A program made the position numbers and the translations under genes. From Triticum aestivum (lineage: Eukaryota > Streptophyta > Magnoliopsida > Poales > Poaceae), in contig NC_057807.1 of the NCBI RefSeq assembly GCF_018294505.1, positions 164,248,304 to 164,312,303 of the forward strand: DNA of 64,000 nucleotides, read 5' to 3'. Shown in pieces: positions 1 to 11,721 of this stretch. A model generated the notes under the pieces. The model was given only the letters and a program-made list of their open reading frames with translations. It had not been told where the DNA came from and did not search any database. Each line of letters begins with the position of its first letter. Within the stretch, counting starts at the first letter, position 1.

Positions 1-2203
1 TGTTATGAAAGATCAATTTGCCGGCCTTCCTAGTGAAGATGCCGCTACTCATCTAAACAACTTTGTTGATTTGTGTGATATGCAAAAGAAGAAAGATACG
101 GATAACAATATTGTCAAATTGAAGTTACTTCCGTTTTCACTTAGAGATCGTGCTAAAGTTTGGTTTTCGTCTTTGCCTAAAAATAGTATTGATTCTTGGA
201 ACAAGTGTAAAGATGCTTTTATCTCTAAGTATTTTCCTCCCGCTAAGATCATCACTCTTAGGAACGATATTATGAATTTTAAACAACTTGATCATGAGCA
301 TGTTGCCCAATCTTGGGAAAGAATGAAATTGATGCTTCGCAATTGCCCTACTCATGGTTTGAATTTATGGATGATCATACAAAAAATTTATGCCGTTTGA
401 ACTTTGCTTCTAGATATCTCTTAGATTCGGCTGCGGAAGGCACCTTTATGGAAATCACATTAGGAGATGCTACAAAACTTCTTGATAATATTATGGCTAA
501 TTATTCTCAATGGCACACCGAAAGATCTTCTAGTAAAAAAGTGCATGCTATAGAAGAAATCAATGTTTTGAGTGGAAAGATGGATGAACTTATGAAGATG
601 TTTGCTACTAAAAATACTCCTCTTGATCCCAATGATATGCCTTTGTCTTCCTTGATTGAGAATAATAATGAATCCATGGATGTGAATTTTGTTGGTAGGA
701 ATAGTTTTGGAAACAATGCTTATAGAGGAAATTTTAATGCTAGACCGTTCCCTAGTAATTCCTCTAATAATTATGGAAATTCCTACAATAATTCTTATGG
801 TAATTTTAATAAGATGCCCTCTAATTTTGAGAATAGTGTGAAAGAATTTATGATTTCTCAAAAGAATTTTAATGCTTTGCTTGAAGAAAAATTGCTCAAA
901 GTTGATGAATTGGCTAGGAACGTTGATAGACTTTCGCTTGATGTTGATTCTCTTAAACTTAGATCTTCTCCTCCTAAGCATGATATCAATGAGTCTCTCA
1001 AAGTAATGAGAATTTCCATTGATGAGTGTAAGGAAAGAACCGCTAGATTGCGTGCTAAAAAAGAAAGCTTTATAAAAGTGTGTTCTTCTAGTTTCCGTGA
1101 AAATAATGATGAGGATCTTATAGTTATTGATGTGTCTCCTATTAGATCTATGTTTTGCAATATGAATTTTGATGATTATGGGACTGATGATGAATCAACT
1201 TTGCCTAGAAGGCGTCCCAAGAATTCAGAATCTTCAGATCTTAATGCTAAATTTGGTAAAAGTGAGATTGTAGAATCCTCAACTTCTAATAATATTGAAC
1301 CTTCTATCTCGGTTTTCAAGGAATTTGATTATGATAATTGCTCTTTAAAAAGTTGTATTTCCTTGTTGCAATCTGTTGTTAATTCTCCTCATGCTTATAG
1401 TCAAAACAAAGCTTTTACCAAACATATTGTTGATGCCTTGATGCAATCTTATGATGAAAAACTTAATTTGGAAGTTTCTATACCTAGAAAACTTAATGAT
1501 GAGTGGGAACCTACTATAAAGATTAGAATTAAAGATTATGAGTGTTTTGCTTTATGTGATTTGGGTGCTAGTGTTTCCATGATTCCGAAAACTTTATGTG
1601 ATATTCTAGGTTTCCATGATCTTGATGATTGCTCTTTAAGTTTGCACCTTGCGGATTCCACCATTAAAAAGCCTATGGGAAGGATCAATGATGTTCTTAT
1701 TGTTGCAGATAGAAATTTGGTGCCCGTAGATTTTATTGTTCTTGATATAGATTGCAATCTTTCTTGCCCTATTATTCTTGGTAGACCTTTCCTTACAACG
1801 ATTGGTGCGATTATTGAAGAAAGGCATGGAGCACTTTCCAAGAAAGAAGCCTCTAGTGAAACCTATGGCCCCCGGGTCTATCTCTTATCATATTTGCAAT
1901 CAATCTACTTTTATTTGCATCTTTACTTTTTGCATCTATATTATAAAATACCAAAAATATATCTATCTTATCATACTATCTTTATTAGATCTCACTTTCG
2001 CAAGTGGCCGTGAAGGGATTGACAACCCCTTTATTGTGTTGGTTGCGAGTTCTCAGTTTGTTTGTGTAGGTGTGTGGGAGTTTTGAGGAGCCTCCTACTG
2101 GATTGATACCTTGGTTCTCAAAAACTGAGAGAAATACTTACGCTACACTTGCTGCATCACCCTCTCCTCTTCGAGGAAAACCAATGCAAGCTCAAGACGT
2201 AGT
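1..2203 (+). mobile_element. Truncated Athila-lineage Ty3/gypsy element (Sabrina/WHAM-like)
   Basis: The segment holds a gag domain, a retroviral-type aspartic protease and about 360 bp of downstream noncoding sequence. It enters the window already truncated at the left. At about 2203 it stops abruptly where a minus-strand gypsy element begins. No reverse transcriptase or integrase follows the protease. The noncoding tail from about 1860 to 2203 resembles what I remember of the Triticeae Sabrina/WHAM group, but the family name is from memory. Neither LTR is visible in the window. Confidence 0.75.
5..2013 (+). pseudogene. gag-protease of Athila-like retrotransposon, frameshifted
   Basis: The first 131 codons (5-400) carry a retrotransposon gag domain, with motifs such as LKLLPFSLRDRAKVWF and SWERMKLMLRNCPTHG. 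The reading frame then breaks near 396, where one G appears to be missing from a GCCGG run. The protein continues in the frame starting at 313. Residues of that second frame include an asparagine-rich stretch (about 730-830 bp), a probable coiled coil (about 850-960 bp) and an aspartic protease domain at about 1540-1840. The protease active site reads CDLGASVSMIP, a variant of the D-S/T-G triad, followed by IILGRPFL, the usual hydrophobic-Gly motif. After about 1850 the frame runs into noncoding sequence. The protein would have packaged element RNA and processed the polyprotein in virus-like particles. One frameshift and no polymerase make it a non-functional remnant. Confidence 0.8.
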
Positions 2204-2424
2204 AGTCGTTGCCGAGGGGAACGAGAGAGTCAGAGATGTCGAGTACCTCGTCGGGGTACTCGTCGGCCGTGGGCGCATCGGAGATGCGCACTGCAGCGAA
2301 GGACGCGGGGAGGGCGTCGATGATGTTGGCTCCTAGAGCGACGGGCTCGTCAGAATCGGAGAGGGGCCCTGTCTGGAACATGCTTCCACCCGGGGCCTCG
2401 AGCTGCCCCACGATGGGCGCCAAC
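2204..2424 (-). pseudogene. 5' leader and start of gag of outer minus-strand gypsy element
   Basis: On the minus strand an open frame runs away from a primer-binding site at 2405-2422. It has an ATG at 2381-2379 and acidic, proline-rich residues such as TGPLSDSDEPVALGAN. It is cut off at about 2204, where the Athila-like remnant begins. Only the leader and the first 59 or so codons remain, so no domain can be named. It belongs to the element whose LTR continues at 50346-51516 on the far side of the CACTA insertion. Confidence 0.5.
2405..2422 (-). promoter_or_regulatory. Primer-binding site of outer gypsy element (tRNA-Lys type)
   Basis: Read on the minus strand, the site is TGGCGCCCATCGTGGGGC. 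This matches the expected complement of a tRNA-Lys 3' end at all but one base, as recalled. It lies two bases inside the LTR end at 2425, the normal spacing for a PBS. Together these fix the orientation of the outer element as minus. Confidence 0.6.
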
Positions 2425-2459
2425 TATCGTGGTGGGCGCACGACAGATGCCAAGGGATG
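2425..2459 (-). repeat. 3' tip of the 5' LTR of the outer gypsy element (left of CACTA)
   Basis: These 35 bases are the end of an LTR whose remaining 1.17 kb lies at 50346-51516. The plus-strand sequence starts TATCGTGGTG, where TGTCG would be expected, and the other end of the LTR reads CCCCGACA. The CACTA inserted between this tip and the rest of the LTR, duplicating ATG. Confidence 0.6.
2457..2459. repeat. CACTA target-site duplication, left copy (ATG)
   Basis: ATG lies directly before the CACTACAAAAAAA terminus at 2460. An identical ATG follows the other terminus at 50346-50348. CACTA elements create 3-bp duplications, so the pair ties the two ends together. Confidence 0.7.
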
Positions 2460-2484
2460 CACTACAAAAAAATACACTTCCGTG
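2460..2484 (+). repeat. CACTA left terminal inverted repeat
   Basis: The terminus starts CACTACAAAAAAATACACTT, the canonical CACTA end. It matches the inverted right end at 22 of 25 positions. Short GTCAT and AGAAGTG words follow within 200 bp. Confidence 0.8.
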
Positions 2485-2679
2485 ATGATATGTGTTTGTC
2501 ACAGTAGGTCGCGTTTTTTGTCATGCATGTACATCCATGACGATTTTATGACAGAATCAAGATAGTCATACATGTGCTATCGTAGAAGTGTTCCATGACA
2601 TTACCAAAATTATCATCACGGAAGTGTCCGCTTCCATGACGATAAATCGCGCGTCACAGAAGTGCTTTCATCAAGGGTG

Positions 2680-3203
2680 ACCGACACGTGGCATCCACCG
2701 TAACGAAACACCGTTAAGCTATCGGGTCGGGTTTTGGATCCGATAACCCGTTAACAGCCCCGACCAATGGGGATTTTCCATGCGTAAAATCATCATTGGT
2801 TGGAGGAAACACGTGTCGGCTCATCGTTGGAACAGATGTCATCCAATCATTGGACAGAAGGTGCCTATGATACGGCGCCACGTGGCACGGCCCAACAGAG
2901 GCCCATTCCTGTGAAAAGGCCGACATGTTTGACTTGTTCAAAAGGTGGCGGGCCGGCCCATGGAAAGCCTGTTAACGGCCTGTTCGCATATAGCCCATTT
3001 ATAGCCCGCTAACCCAAGGCCCGTTACGCCCTATCCGAATTAGCCCAGTAGCGTCATCTAGGCCATCCAATATGATTCCAGCCCGTTTTCACTTCTGGCC
3101 CATGTATGGCCCATGACGTGTTTCGGCCCATATGAGGCCCTTTGTAACTCTTGGCCCATTAACTGCCCGCGGTGAAACTGGCCCGTAATTAACAGTGTAT
3201 CAC
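2680..3203. repeat. CACTA left subterminal region rich in GGCCCAT/GGCCCGT words
   Basis: The words GGCCCAT, GGCCCGT, AGCCCAT and GCCCGTTA recur at irregular spacing from about 2880 onward. The same word family continues beyond the nested gypsy insertion at 12209-12790. Arrays of short motifs near the ends are typical binding regions for CACTA-encoded proteins. The role here is inferred. No gene is visible in this stretch. Confidence 0.55.
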
Positions 3204-3684
3204 TGTCGGTGTCAAAACCGGCGGATCTCGGGTAGGGGGTCCCAAACTGTGTGTCTAGGCGGATGGTAACAGGAGACAAGGGACACGATGTTTTTACCCA
3301 GGTTCGGGCCCTCTCGATGGAGGTAAAACCCTACTCCTGCTTGATTGATATTGATGATATGGGTAGTACAAGAGTGGATCTACCACGAGATCAAGGAGGC
3401 TAAACCCTAGAAGCTAGCCTATGGTATGATTGTTGTAATGGTTGTTCGTCCTACGGACTAAAACCCTCCGGTTTATATAGACACCGGAGAGGGCTAGGGT
3501 TACACAGAGTCAGTTACAATGGTAGGAGATCTACATATCCGTATTGCCAAGCTTGCCTTCCACGCCAGGAAAGTCCCATCTGGACACGGGACGAAGTCTT
3601 CAATCTTGTATCTTCATAGTCTTGGAGTCCGGCCGATGATGATAGTCCGGCTATCCGGACACCCCCTAGTCCAGGACTCCCTCG
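3204..3684 (-). repeat. 3' LTR of the left Fatima-like element
   Basis: It begins TGTCGGTGTCAAAACCGG on the plus strand. It ends ACTCCCTCG, where the partner LTR ends ACTCCCTCA. The last base has therefore mutated the TG...CA border. It is about 98% identical to 11722-12203. Confidence 0.9.
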
Positions 3685-4236
3685 GTAGCCCCTGAACTAG
3701 GCTTCAATGACGATGAGTCCGGCGCGCATATTGTTCGGCATTGCAAGGCGGGTTCCTCCTCCGAATTAATTCATAGAAGATTCGTGAACACCAGGATAGT
3801 GTCCGGCTCTGCAAAATAAATTCCACATTCCACCGTAGAGAGAATAATATGTACACAAGTTCAATCTGCTGACGTATTTTGTGGCATGACGCCATACCAC
3901 CACCAAGCCTTTACTTGAATCTTTTTTATTATACCACCTCAGCGCGTTTAGCGAAGCGGTTTCCTTGGCACGTCTTGTCGAAGCAGAGATCGTGTTCCCC
4001 TTATTCCGGGATTCCCATCAATACGGACGTGGGTAACCCAACGGCGCCATTGATGGTGGCGCTTGGGAGAGAAGCGAGTTTTACCAGGCCGGTGGGGACG
4101 CATAGTCTTCGTCCGCCCATAGGGGATGTGGATCCACCTTTTTTACCTACGCCTTCTTCCTCCTTTGCTTATCCATCTCCGCGCACTCGAGCTCCAGCAC
4201 CCAAGTCCGCACATCTCGTCTCAACCTTCTCCAGCC
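3685..4236. other. 3' noncoding end of the Fatima-like element / upstream region of its antisense gene
   Basis: No gene is visible. On the minus strand this is the untranslated region just before the 3' LTR. On the plus strand it would be the promoter and 5' UTR of the antisense gene. A pyrimidine-rich stretch at about 4140-4235 precedes the likely start codon. Confidence 0.4.
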
Positions 4237-7200
4237 ATGTCCGGAGCGGGAGGCAAGTGGATGGCCTCCTCCGTTACGGAGGGGCACATTGAGAAGCTGC
4301 GCGGCGCCGGATACCTCTCCAGCGACATCGCGCATCGGCTGCCCGACAAGGGGCAGCTCATCCCCACCCCCAGGCCTCATGAGAGGGTCGTATTCCTTCC
4401 CCACTTCCTCCGCGGACTGGGCTTCCCACTTCATCCCTTCGTTCGGGGGATCACGTACTACTACGGCATGGACTTCCATGATCTTGCGCCAAACTTCATC
4501 CTCAACATCTCGGCGTTTATCGTGGTGTGCGAGGCCTTCCTCTGCATCCAGCCCCACTTCGGCTTGTGGCTAAAAACCTTCAATGTCAAGCCGAAGGTGG
4601 TGAAGGGCGTCCAAGCGGAGTGCGGAGGTGCCATGGTGGGCAAAATGCCCAACGTCATCTGGCTCGAGGGTGCCTTCGTGGAGTCCGTCAAAGGGTGGCA
4701 ATCGGGGTGGTTCTACATCACCGAGCCGCGGGACCCTAAATGGGCAGCGGCCCCCGAGTTTAGATCTGGTATCCCTATGCAGCTCACCTCCTGGAAAGAG
4801 AAGGGCTTGCTATGGGGTAGTTCGGAGGAGCTGACAGGACTCCAATCGTGTCTCCAGACCCTGGTGAACAAGAAGCTTAAGCTTGTCAACGTGATCCAGG
4901 TCATGCTCGTCCGCCGGATTCTCCCCTGCCAGCAGCGGGCCTTCAATTTGTGGGAGTTCGATCCGGCACAGAACCGGACCCTGAGCGGGCTCTTCGACAT
5001 GACGTACGAAGCTGCCTGGAGGGTGTTGTTCAAGGGCGGAGAAACCCCCGCGTCCGCAACTGAAGATCGCAGATTCAGCACCAAGCGCCCGGCCGGCGAG
5101 GTAAGCTTTGTTATCCTTTACGGGACACCTATTTCTTTCATAGTTTGACTCTATGTGGGATCTAAAACTCCCAATGCCTTTAACAGGACTGGCAGAGGAC
5201 GTCCGGACAGGTCGACTATCCGGCTCCCCTTCCCGAAGATCCAGCGGACACCCGTTTGACGGGGGCTGCTGGTTCCGGCCCTTTACGTGGTGCCGGAGAA
5301 GAAGGCCAAGAAGAAGGCCACGGGAACCCGAAGGAGTTACCAGCGCCAGGTGGTATCGGACTCGTCGTCTGATGGCTCCGAGGCGGACTCCTCCCCCGAA
5401 GACGAGGAGGAGAAAGAGGACTCTCCCCAGGAGGGGGGAGAGTGGAAGAGGAAGGCTTCCCCAACGAGGGAGGCCGAAGGGTCTAAGAGGGGAAGGACCC
5501 TTCCTCCGGACAGCTCTGCCAACGCCGGCGACGGTGACGAGGGGTGGCCCTCAAGGGCCAAACCCCCGGCAAGATCATAAGTATCCAGATTCCTAAATGA
5601 TTTATAATTTCTCTTTTGTGCCACATAGTGTCCTTCTAATGCCGCATACAACCTGTAGTCCGGCCGAGGACGATTTTCCCGCTTCTTCGAGTGGGTCCTT
5701 GGCTCCGTCGGATGTGGATTCCATTCCGACCGCCTCCACCCCTCGTGATGCTGAGGACGCCGAGGTGGGATCCCAGGAGGGGACCCGCCAGGAGGGGGAG
5801 GCTCCGGAGGTGCCACAGGGCAACCTCCCGGACTTCGTGCCGGACTCTGTGCCGGAACCCGCAGTGGTTCCGGAGTCCAGCAGGCGGCCCCTTTGTAAGA
5901 AGGGCAAAACCGTGACACCGGCGGCCTCCGTCCAACCGGAGGCGCCGGATAACTTGTTGGAGGCGCTCAACAGCACTTCCATCGAGGAAGAACACCGCAC
6001 TATCATGAGTGCGGTGATTCAGAAGGTTCAGGTCGCCAAGAGCGGGCTGACCGAAGCCTACAGCAGCCTTCTAACAGGCTTTGAGGTAAGGAGTTTTTTT
6101 TAATATGTAATGTAATACCGCAGAGACAGTAGCCCCTGATGCTCGGTTCGGTGTTTGGAAAGAAAAGCCAGACTGAGGATCTAAAAATATATACGCAGGA
6201 GTTCTAAAAATTATGTCAATATGGGATTGCAGGCTACGCTGCTGACCTCTACCGCATTGACTGCGGAGGTCGGTGCTTTGAAGCAGGACCTTGAGCGGTC
6301 CGAGAACGAGCTCGGCCTTGCCAAGAAGCAGCTCGAGGACAAATAAGGTGAGTAACACCGTATTAAATTTGTACCTTATAGAAAAGGATTTTGGTTGCCA
6401 TAGAAATAACAAGGATAACGTGGGCACTGCAAGGGCCACAAACGAGGTGGCAGCCCTGAAGGAGGCCGTGTCCGCGGCCGAACGTAATGCGGCCGCGGAA
6501 TGAGCGGAGCGAGAGAAGCAGGAGGCGCGGGTGGCGGAGGTGCGGCAAGAGCTCCAGGCTCTCATGGAAAAGCATGAGAGTTTGGAGCACGACTCGAAGA
6601 CTCGAGAGTCCGAGCTTGCCTCGGCTCTTGAGAGTGCCAAAGCCGCTAAGGCCGAGGCCCATAAGGCCCTTCAGGAGATTGAGGCGGTGAAGAAAATAGC
6701 GGCGGGTAAGGCATTTTTCATGCAAAGCAAGCATGTGAATGTGAATTACCTGTTACTTACCCGGATTCGGAGCTCTCCAGGAGCGTTTACAGATCTGCCT
6801 CGCAGCGTGTCCGATGCCGCCGCATTCTACCGGGCCGAGGAGGGGAGCTTGACGGAGAAGGTCTTCTGGTCTCAATATGCTGAGGCCGGACATCTGATGC
6901 CCCTTAGGGACCAGCTGAAGCAGCTGGTTGAGCTCCACAAGGTAGCCGAGCAGGCCATGAAGGGCCTCATAGTGTGGCCTGAAGAGGCCATGCCTGGGAG
7001 CTACTTCGGCCTCGTGCGGCGGCTGGTGGATGCGTGCCCCTGGGTGGAAGTCATCAAGCGCTCCGCCTGCATTGAAGGTTCCCGTCGGGCCCTTGCCTGC
7101 GCAAAGGTGCACTGGGGCAGGCTGGATGTTGAGAGGCTTCTAACGGACGCGCCGCCGGCGAGCAAGGAGTATCGTACGCCCGAAATGTACTATAAGAGTG

Positions 7201-7256
7201 TCCTGAAGGGTGCCCGCAAGATTGCGGATGAGTGCCCCAAAGATGTAATTTTTTAG
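4237..7256 (+). pseudogene. Antisense gene inside gypsy element (PF04195-like 'putative gypsy type transposon' protein), decayed
   Basis: Transcribed opposite to gag, it has several exons. Exon 1 (4237-5100, 288 codons) starts MSGAGGKWMASSVTEGHIEK and contains the conserved block HPFVRGITYYYGM, the kind of sequence annotated as PF04195. It ends at a clean donor, GAG|GTAAGC. The next exon starts at 5187 after TTTAACAG. It is acidic and lysine-rich and is frameshifted near 5280. A third exon runs about 5661-6086 and a fourth starts at about 6232. An alanine/glutamate-rich coiled coil follows at 6440-6708 (for example RVAEVRQELQALMEKHES). The last exon ends at the stop near 7254. Damage includes the frameshift, a TAA at about 6343 and a TGA at about 6500 (probably CGA to TGA). 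The protein's function is unknown. Exon limits other than the first intron are approximate. Confidence 0.6.
5101..5186 (+). other. Intron 1 of the antisense gene
   Basis: The intron begins GTAAGCTTTG, right after an uninterrupted 288-codon exon, and ends TTTAACAG. It is 86 bp long, in phase 0, with a T-rich 3' half. It is the best-defined splice signal of the antisense gene and shows the ORF was built for transcription on this strand. Confidence 0.6.
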
Positions 7257-8386
7257 TAGACTTGTAATGTGTTATCCTGTGCGCTGAAAATTTTGTTCAT
7301 ATGCGCTAAGAAACGCTTATTAATTTAAAATATTACCTTCTGTGCGGCCGTTTATCAAATCTGAGAGATGGCAAGTCGTCGGCTTCAGCCCCATGCCACG
7401 AGTGCTGGGGTGTTCGGGATAAACTTGAGCGCTCTTGTTCCCATTTTTTGGGTCCATCTAGGGAGGCGCTCAACACAACGAACCAGGCAACCGGACTTAT
7501 AATGCTTGAACACTCTCGCTTAGCCATAGAATTCTATAATTTTAAATTTCGGCGAAGCCCCTAGTGTTCGGAAGACCGAGTTCGGGGCGCTATCCACGCC
7601 TGGGCCGGACGAAGCCGGTTCCTCGCTCTAAGCGGCATAAGTCTTTAGGGACTCGAAAAGACCTCTCGAACAGCGACCAGCTCTCGCCTTATCATGACGG
7701 TCAGTTTTAGCTTTCTCCACTGAGGCGCTCGCCCAGCTCAACCAGGGCGCAACCGCAGTGGTTCTCCCAGTGCTACCTTAGCCGATAGAACAGAATATAA
7801 GGTACCAAAACATGGGAGCCGGGCAAACCCAACTATTGACCCAAGACATGATTCGGAGCCGATGCATATAATGCTATAAGTTCGGGGTGCCGCACTTGTG
7901 AAAGTGTTCGGACTTATCACACCATAATGCGGGGAACATAAGCCCCTGGTGTATTCGGTCGTACCAAAGTGTATGGATGCAAGATGTCATAAATGAACAT
8001 CTATGTAAAAAAAGGAATGCAATTATAAGCAAAAGGTGATGCATTGTTTATTCAAGGAATTCTGCTATGAGTGCAGAACGATACAAATAGTGCGGTAAGC
8101 AAGGGTTTGGACTATTAGACATGTCCCCCTCCATTGTCCCTCCCTGGCTGTTGCATCGTGAGTTCGGCAGATCTACTGCCGGACAGGGCCTCTGGTGAAC
8201 GGAGTCCTGCGAAAAAAAAGGGAAAAAAAGGTGACACACTTGGGAGCCCCTGGTGTGGTTGAGCCGCACTCTGGGCCTGTCGTGGTCATGCCCCTCCCCC
8301 TGTGCCCATGGTATCTCCAGAGCGTAATGATGTACGCGAAGGGCTCGTCTTGCAATCATGCAAGGGCTGGGGTAGGGGCCGCATTG
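7257..8386. other. Noncoding spacer between antisense gene and gag-protease of Fatima-like element
   Basis: I see no gene here. A normal gypsy element would carry reverse transcriptase, RNase H and integrase between protease and 3' end. Instead there is about 1.1 kb of noncoding sequence. The same spacer, in the opposite orientation, lies at 62748-63940 in the second copy, so loss of the polymerase genes predates both insertions. Confidence 0.6.
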
Positions 8387-11300
8387 CTACGCGTGCTCGG
8401 AACGTGCCAGGTGCTCTTGATGTATGTTACTCCGGGAGCGTTTAGCCATGTCCGGTCGTTTAACGGCCGAACTGGAAAATTGCCTTAAGAGGCTGCTCTG
8501 TACTTCTGCCGCGAGAGCCGCTGTGTGTTCCTCCGTTCGGAGGGAGCGTTCAGTGTTTCCGTTGACCGTTATGACTCCACGAGGACCTGGCATCTTGAGC
8601 TTAAGGTATGCATAATGCGGCACCGCGTTGAACTTTGCAAACGCGGTTCGTCCGAGCAGAGCATGATAGCCACTGCGGAACGGGACTATGTCGAATATTA
8701 ACTCCTCGCTTCAGAAATTATCCGGGGATCCGAAGACCACTTCCAGTGTGACTGAGCCTGTACAATTGGCCTCAACACCTGGTATGACGCCTTTGAAGGT
8801 CATCTTTGTAGGTTTAATCCTTGAGGGGTCTATACCCATCTTGCGCACTGTATCCTGATAAAGCAGGTTCAGGCTGCTGCCGCCGTCCATCAGGACTCTA
8901 GTGAGGTGAAATCCATCGACGATTGGGTCTAAAACCAATGTGGCGAATCCGCCATGGCGGATACTGGTGGGGTGGTCCCTTCGATCGAAAGTGATCGGGC
9001 AAGAGGACCATGGATTGAACTTCGGGGTGACTGGCTCCATCGCGTATACGTCCCTAAGTGCACGCTTCCGCTCCCTCTTGGGTATGTGGGTTGCGTATAT
9101 CATGTTTACCGTCCGCACTTGTAGGGGGAAACCCTTCTGTCCTCTACTGTTCGGCGGCCGGGTCTCCTCCTCGTCATCGCTATGCAGCCCCTTGTCATTG
9201 TTTTCGGCAATTAACTTGCCTGCCTGCTTGAATACCCAACAATCCCTGTTGGTGTGGTTAGCTGGCTTTTCGGGGGTGCCATGTATCTGGCAAGAGCGGT
9301 CGAGTATTCGGTCCAAATTGGACGGACCCGGAGTAGTTCTTTTGAATGGCTTTTTCCACTGACCGGGTTTAGAGCCTCTGAATCTGGCATTGACTGACGT
9401 GTCCTCAGTGTTATCGCCGTTAACGCGGCGTTTGTTTTTATTGCGACGCGACCTGCCATTGAGGTCCTTGTCGTCTGGACTGCCAGAATTTTTGCTGAGA
9501 TTGTTACTGCAGGCTAGCCAGCTGTCCTCACCCGCACAGAAGCGGGTCATGAGTGATGTGAGGGCTGCCATGGATTTCTGCTTTTCCTGTCCTAGGTGCC
9601 GGGCCAGCCACTCGTCGCGGATGTTATGTTTGAAGGCTGCGAGGGCCTCTGCATCAGGACAGTCGACGATTTGATTTTTCTTTGTTAAGAACCGTGTCCA
9701 GAACTGTCTGGCCGATTCGTCTGGCTGCTGAATTATATGGCTTAGGTCATCGGCGTCTGGTGGTCGCACATATGTGCCCTGGAAGTTGTCGAGAAATGCG
9801 GCTTCCAGGTCCTCCCAACACCCAATTGACTATGCTGGCAGGCTGTTAAGACAATGCCGAGCTGGTCCTTTAAGCTTGAGTGGGAGATACTTGATGGCGT
9901 GGAGATCGTCACCGCGGGCCATATGGATATGAAGGAGATAATCTTCGATCCAAACCGCGGGGTCTGTTGTGCCATCGTAGAGTTCAATGTTCACGGGTTT
10001 AAACCCTTCAGGGATTTGATGATCCATTACTTCATCTGTGAAGCATAGTGGGTGTGTGGCGCCTCTATATTGAGCAATATCACGACGTAGCTCAAGAGAG
10101 CTTTGGCTGCTGTGTTCGGCCCGGCCGGAGTTGCTGTATCCGGCGCGACGATAGTCGTCGTGGGTCGTGGGGCGCCCACGTGATCCGTAGATAGATCTTG
10201 ATTGTCTTGCATTATCCTCCAATATATCCCGCAAGTCCGGCGCATTCCCCTGTGGCTTCGCGCTTTTCGAGCGGTGCCGGGGTACGGTTCTGGCGGAGGG
10301 CCTAGATGCCTCTCTGTCGCGGCCACGAGGTGGTCGGTCTGCCATATTGTGCGCTGGTGATGAAGGTTTGTATGCTTCCTCCTCTAGTCGGGGGAGCAAC
10401 TTGCGTTTTGGGTAGCTTTTGGAGGGGCGTTCGAGTTCATACTCTTCGGCCGCGAGGACCTCGGTCCATCTGTCGGCCAGCAGGTCTTGATCAGCTCGAA
10501 GTTGTTGCTGCTTTTTCTTTAGGCTGTTCGCCGTGGCCATTAGCCTGCGTTTAAAATGCTCTTGTTCGACGGGATCCTCGGGCACGACGAATTCGTCGTC
10601 GTTGAGGCTTGCCTCGTCTCCGGAGGGAGGCATGTAATTTTCATCCTCCTCGTCTGCCGCTCTCTCTTGGGGGTTGGCTTCTCCGTCCTCCTGTGTTGAA
10701 TCTTGCTAGAGGGGGTTGTCTTCGGCACTCTCTGGGGTGTTATTATCTCCGGTCCCAGAATCTCCATTCTTGCTGCGGCGGGATTTAGAGCGGCGCTGCT
10801 GACGTCGGCGCTTGGGCTGTTTCTTAGAGGAATCTGCCTCCGCTGCTTCTTCGTCGTCCCCATCCTTTGGGGTGTCCACCATGTATATGTCGTATGACGA
10901 GGTGGTCTTCCAGTGCCCTGTAGGCGCTGGTTCTTGATCGTCTCCGGCATCGTTGTCCATACTGTCGATGTCTTCGGAGTCATAGTCTAGCATGTCGGTT
11001 AGATCGTCGACAGTGGCTACAAAGTGGGTGGTGGGTGGGCTTTGAATTTCTTCGTCGTCCGCATCCCAGCCATCCTGACCGCTGTCCGGCCAGGGCTCTC
11101 CTGATAGCGAGAGATACTTTAGCGAATTCAGGATGTCGCCAAAGGGTGAGTGCTGAAAGATGTCTGCAGCGGTGAACTCCATGATCGGCGCCCAATCGGA
11201 TTCGATTGGCAGGGGCGCAGGAGGTTCGGAGTCCGGCAAGGAGTCCGGCACCTCGGAGTCACGAGCTTTGCAAAGGACAAGGTCGGTATTCAGCTCCATC

Positions 11301-11674
11301 ACCATAGAAGTTGCAGCTCCCGAGGCGGTGTCCAGCCACCTGTCCTCGATCTGCGCGGTCGACTCCGAACCATGGGCCGGAGCGGATTCGTGTGCGGCCT
11401 CCAAGGTACTGTCCGGCGGCAGAGCTAGATCATACCCATCGTGACAGTGCGGCACACTCGGCTGTGGCTCGAACCCATCGAAGATCAAGTCTCCGCGGAT
11501 GTCAGACGTGAAGTTTAAGCTTCCAAATCTGACCTGATGGCCAGGGGCGTAGCTTTCGATCTGCTCCAGATGGCCAAGTGAATTGGCCCGCAGTGCAAAG
11601 CCGCCGAATACGAAGATCTGTCCGGGGAGAAAATTCTCACCCTGGACTGCATTGTTGTTGATTGAAGAAGCCAT
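8387..11674 (-). pseudogene. gag-protease of the left Fatima-like element, several stops
   Basis: The likely start is the ATG at 11674, giving MASSINNNAVQGENFLPGQI. An acidic region with a basic patch (KKQPKRRRQQRRSKSRR) follows, down to a TAG at about 10706. The frame resumes at 10633 with MPPSGDEASLNDDEF and the gag core (DPAVWIEDYLLHIHMARGD), with another TAG at about 9830 after NSLPA. The third part (9769-8711) holds the rest of gag (SARQFWTRFLTKKNQIVDCP), a Cys/His cluster (CQIHGTPEKPANHTNRDCW) and the protease active site VLMDGGSSLNLLY. A TGA after GSPDNF interrupts it. The protease end (GPRGVITVNGN) follows at 8623-8387. At the last stop the second copy reads CGA, so this one is a C-to-T change. 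No polymerase domain follows. Confidence 0.8.
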
Positions 11675-11721
11675 CAAGCCTATCGGTGATGACACAGAGG
11701 AACTCTCAATGAAAGCACCAA

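Noticed and set aside
2070..2565. Plus-strand frames over 2070-2565
   Set aside because: They run across the junction of three different elements (Athila remnant, gypsy leader, CACTA end) and cannot be a single gene.
7333..8623. Small frames in the Fatima-like spacer as a possible polymerase remnant
   Set aside because: No reverse transcriptase (YxDD) or integrase (D,D35E) motif appears on either strand, and the same spacer in the second copy is equally devoid of them.
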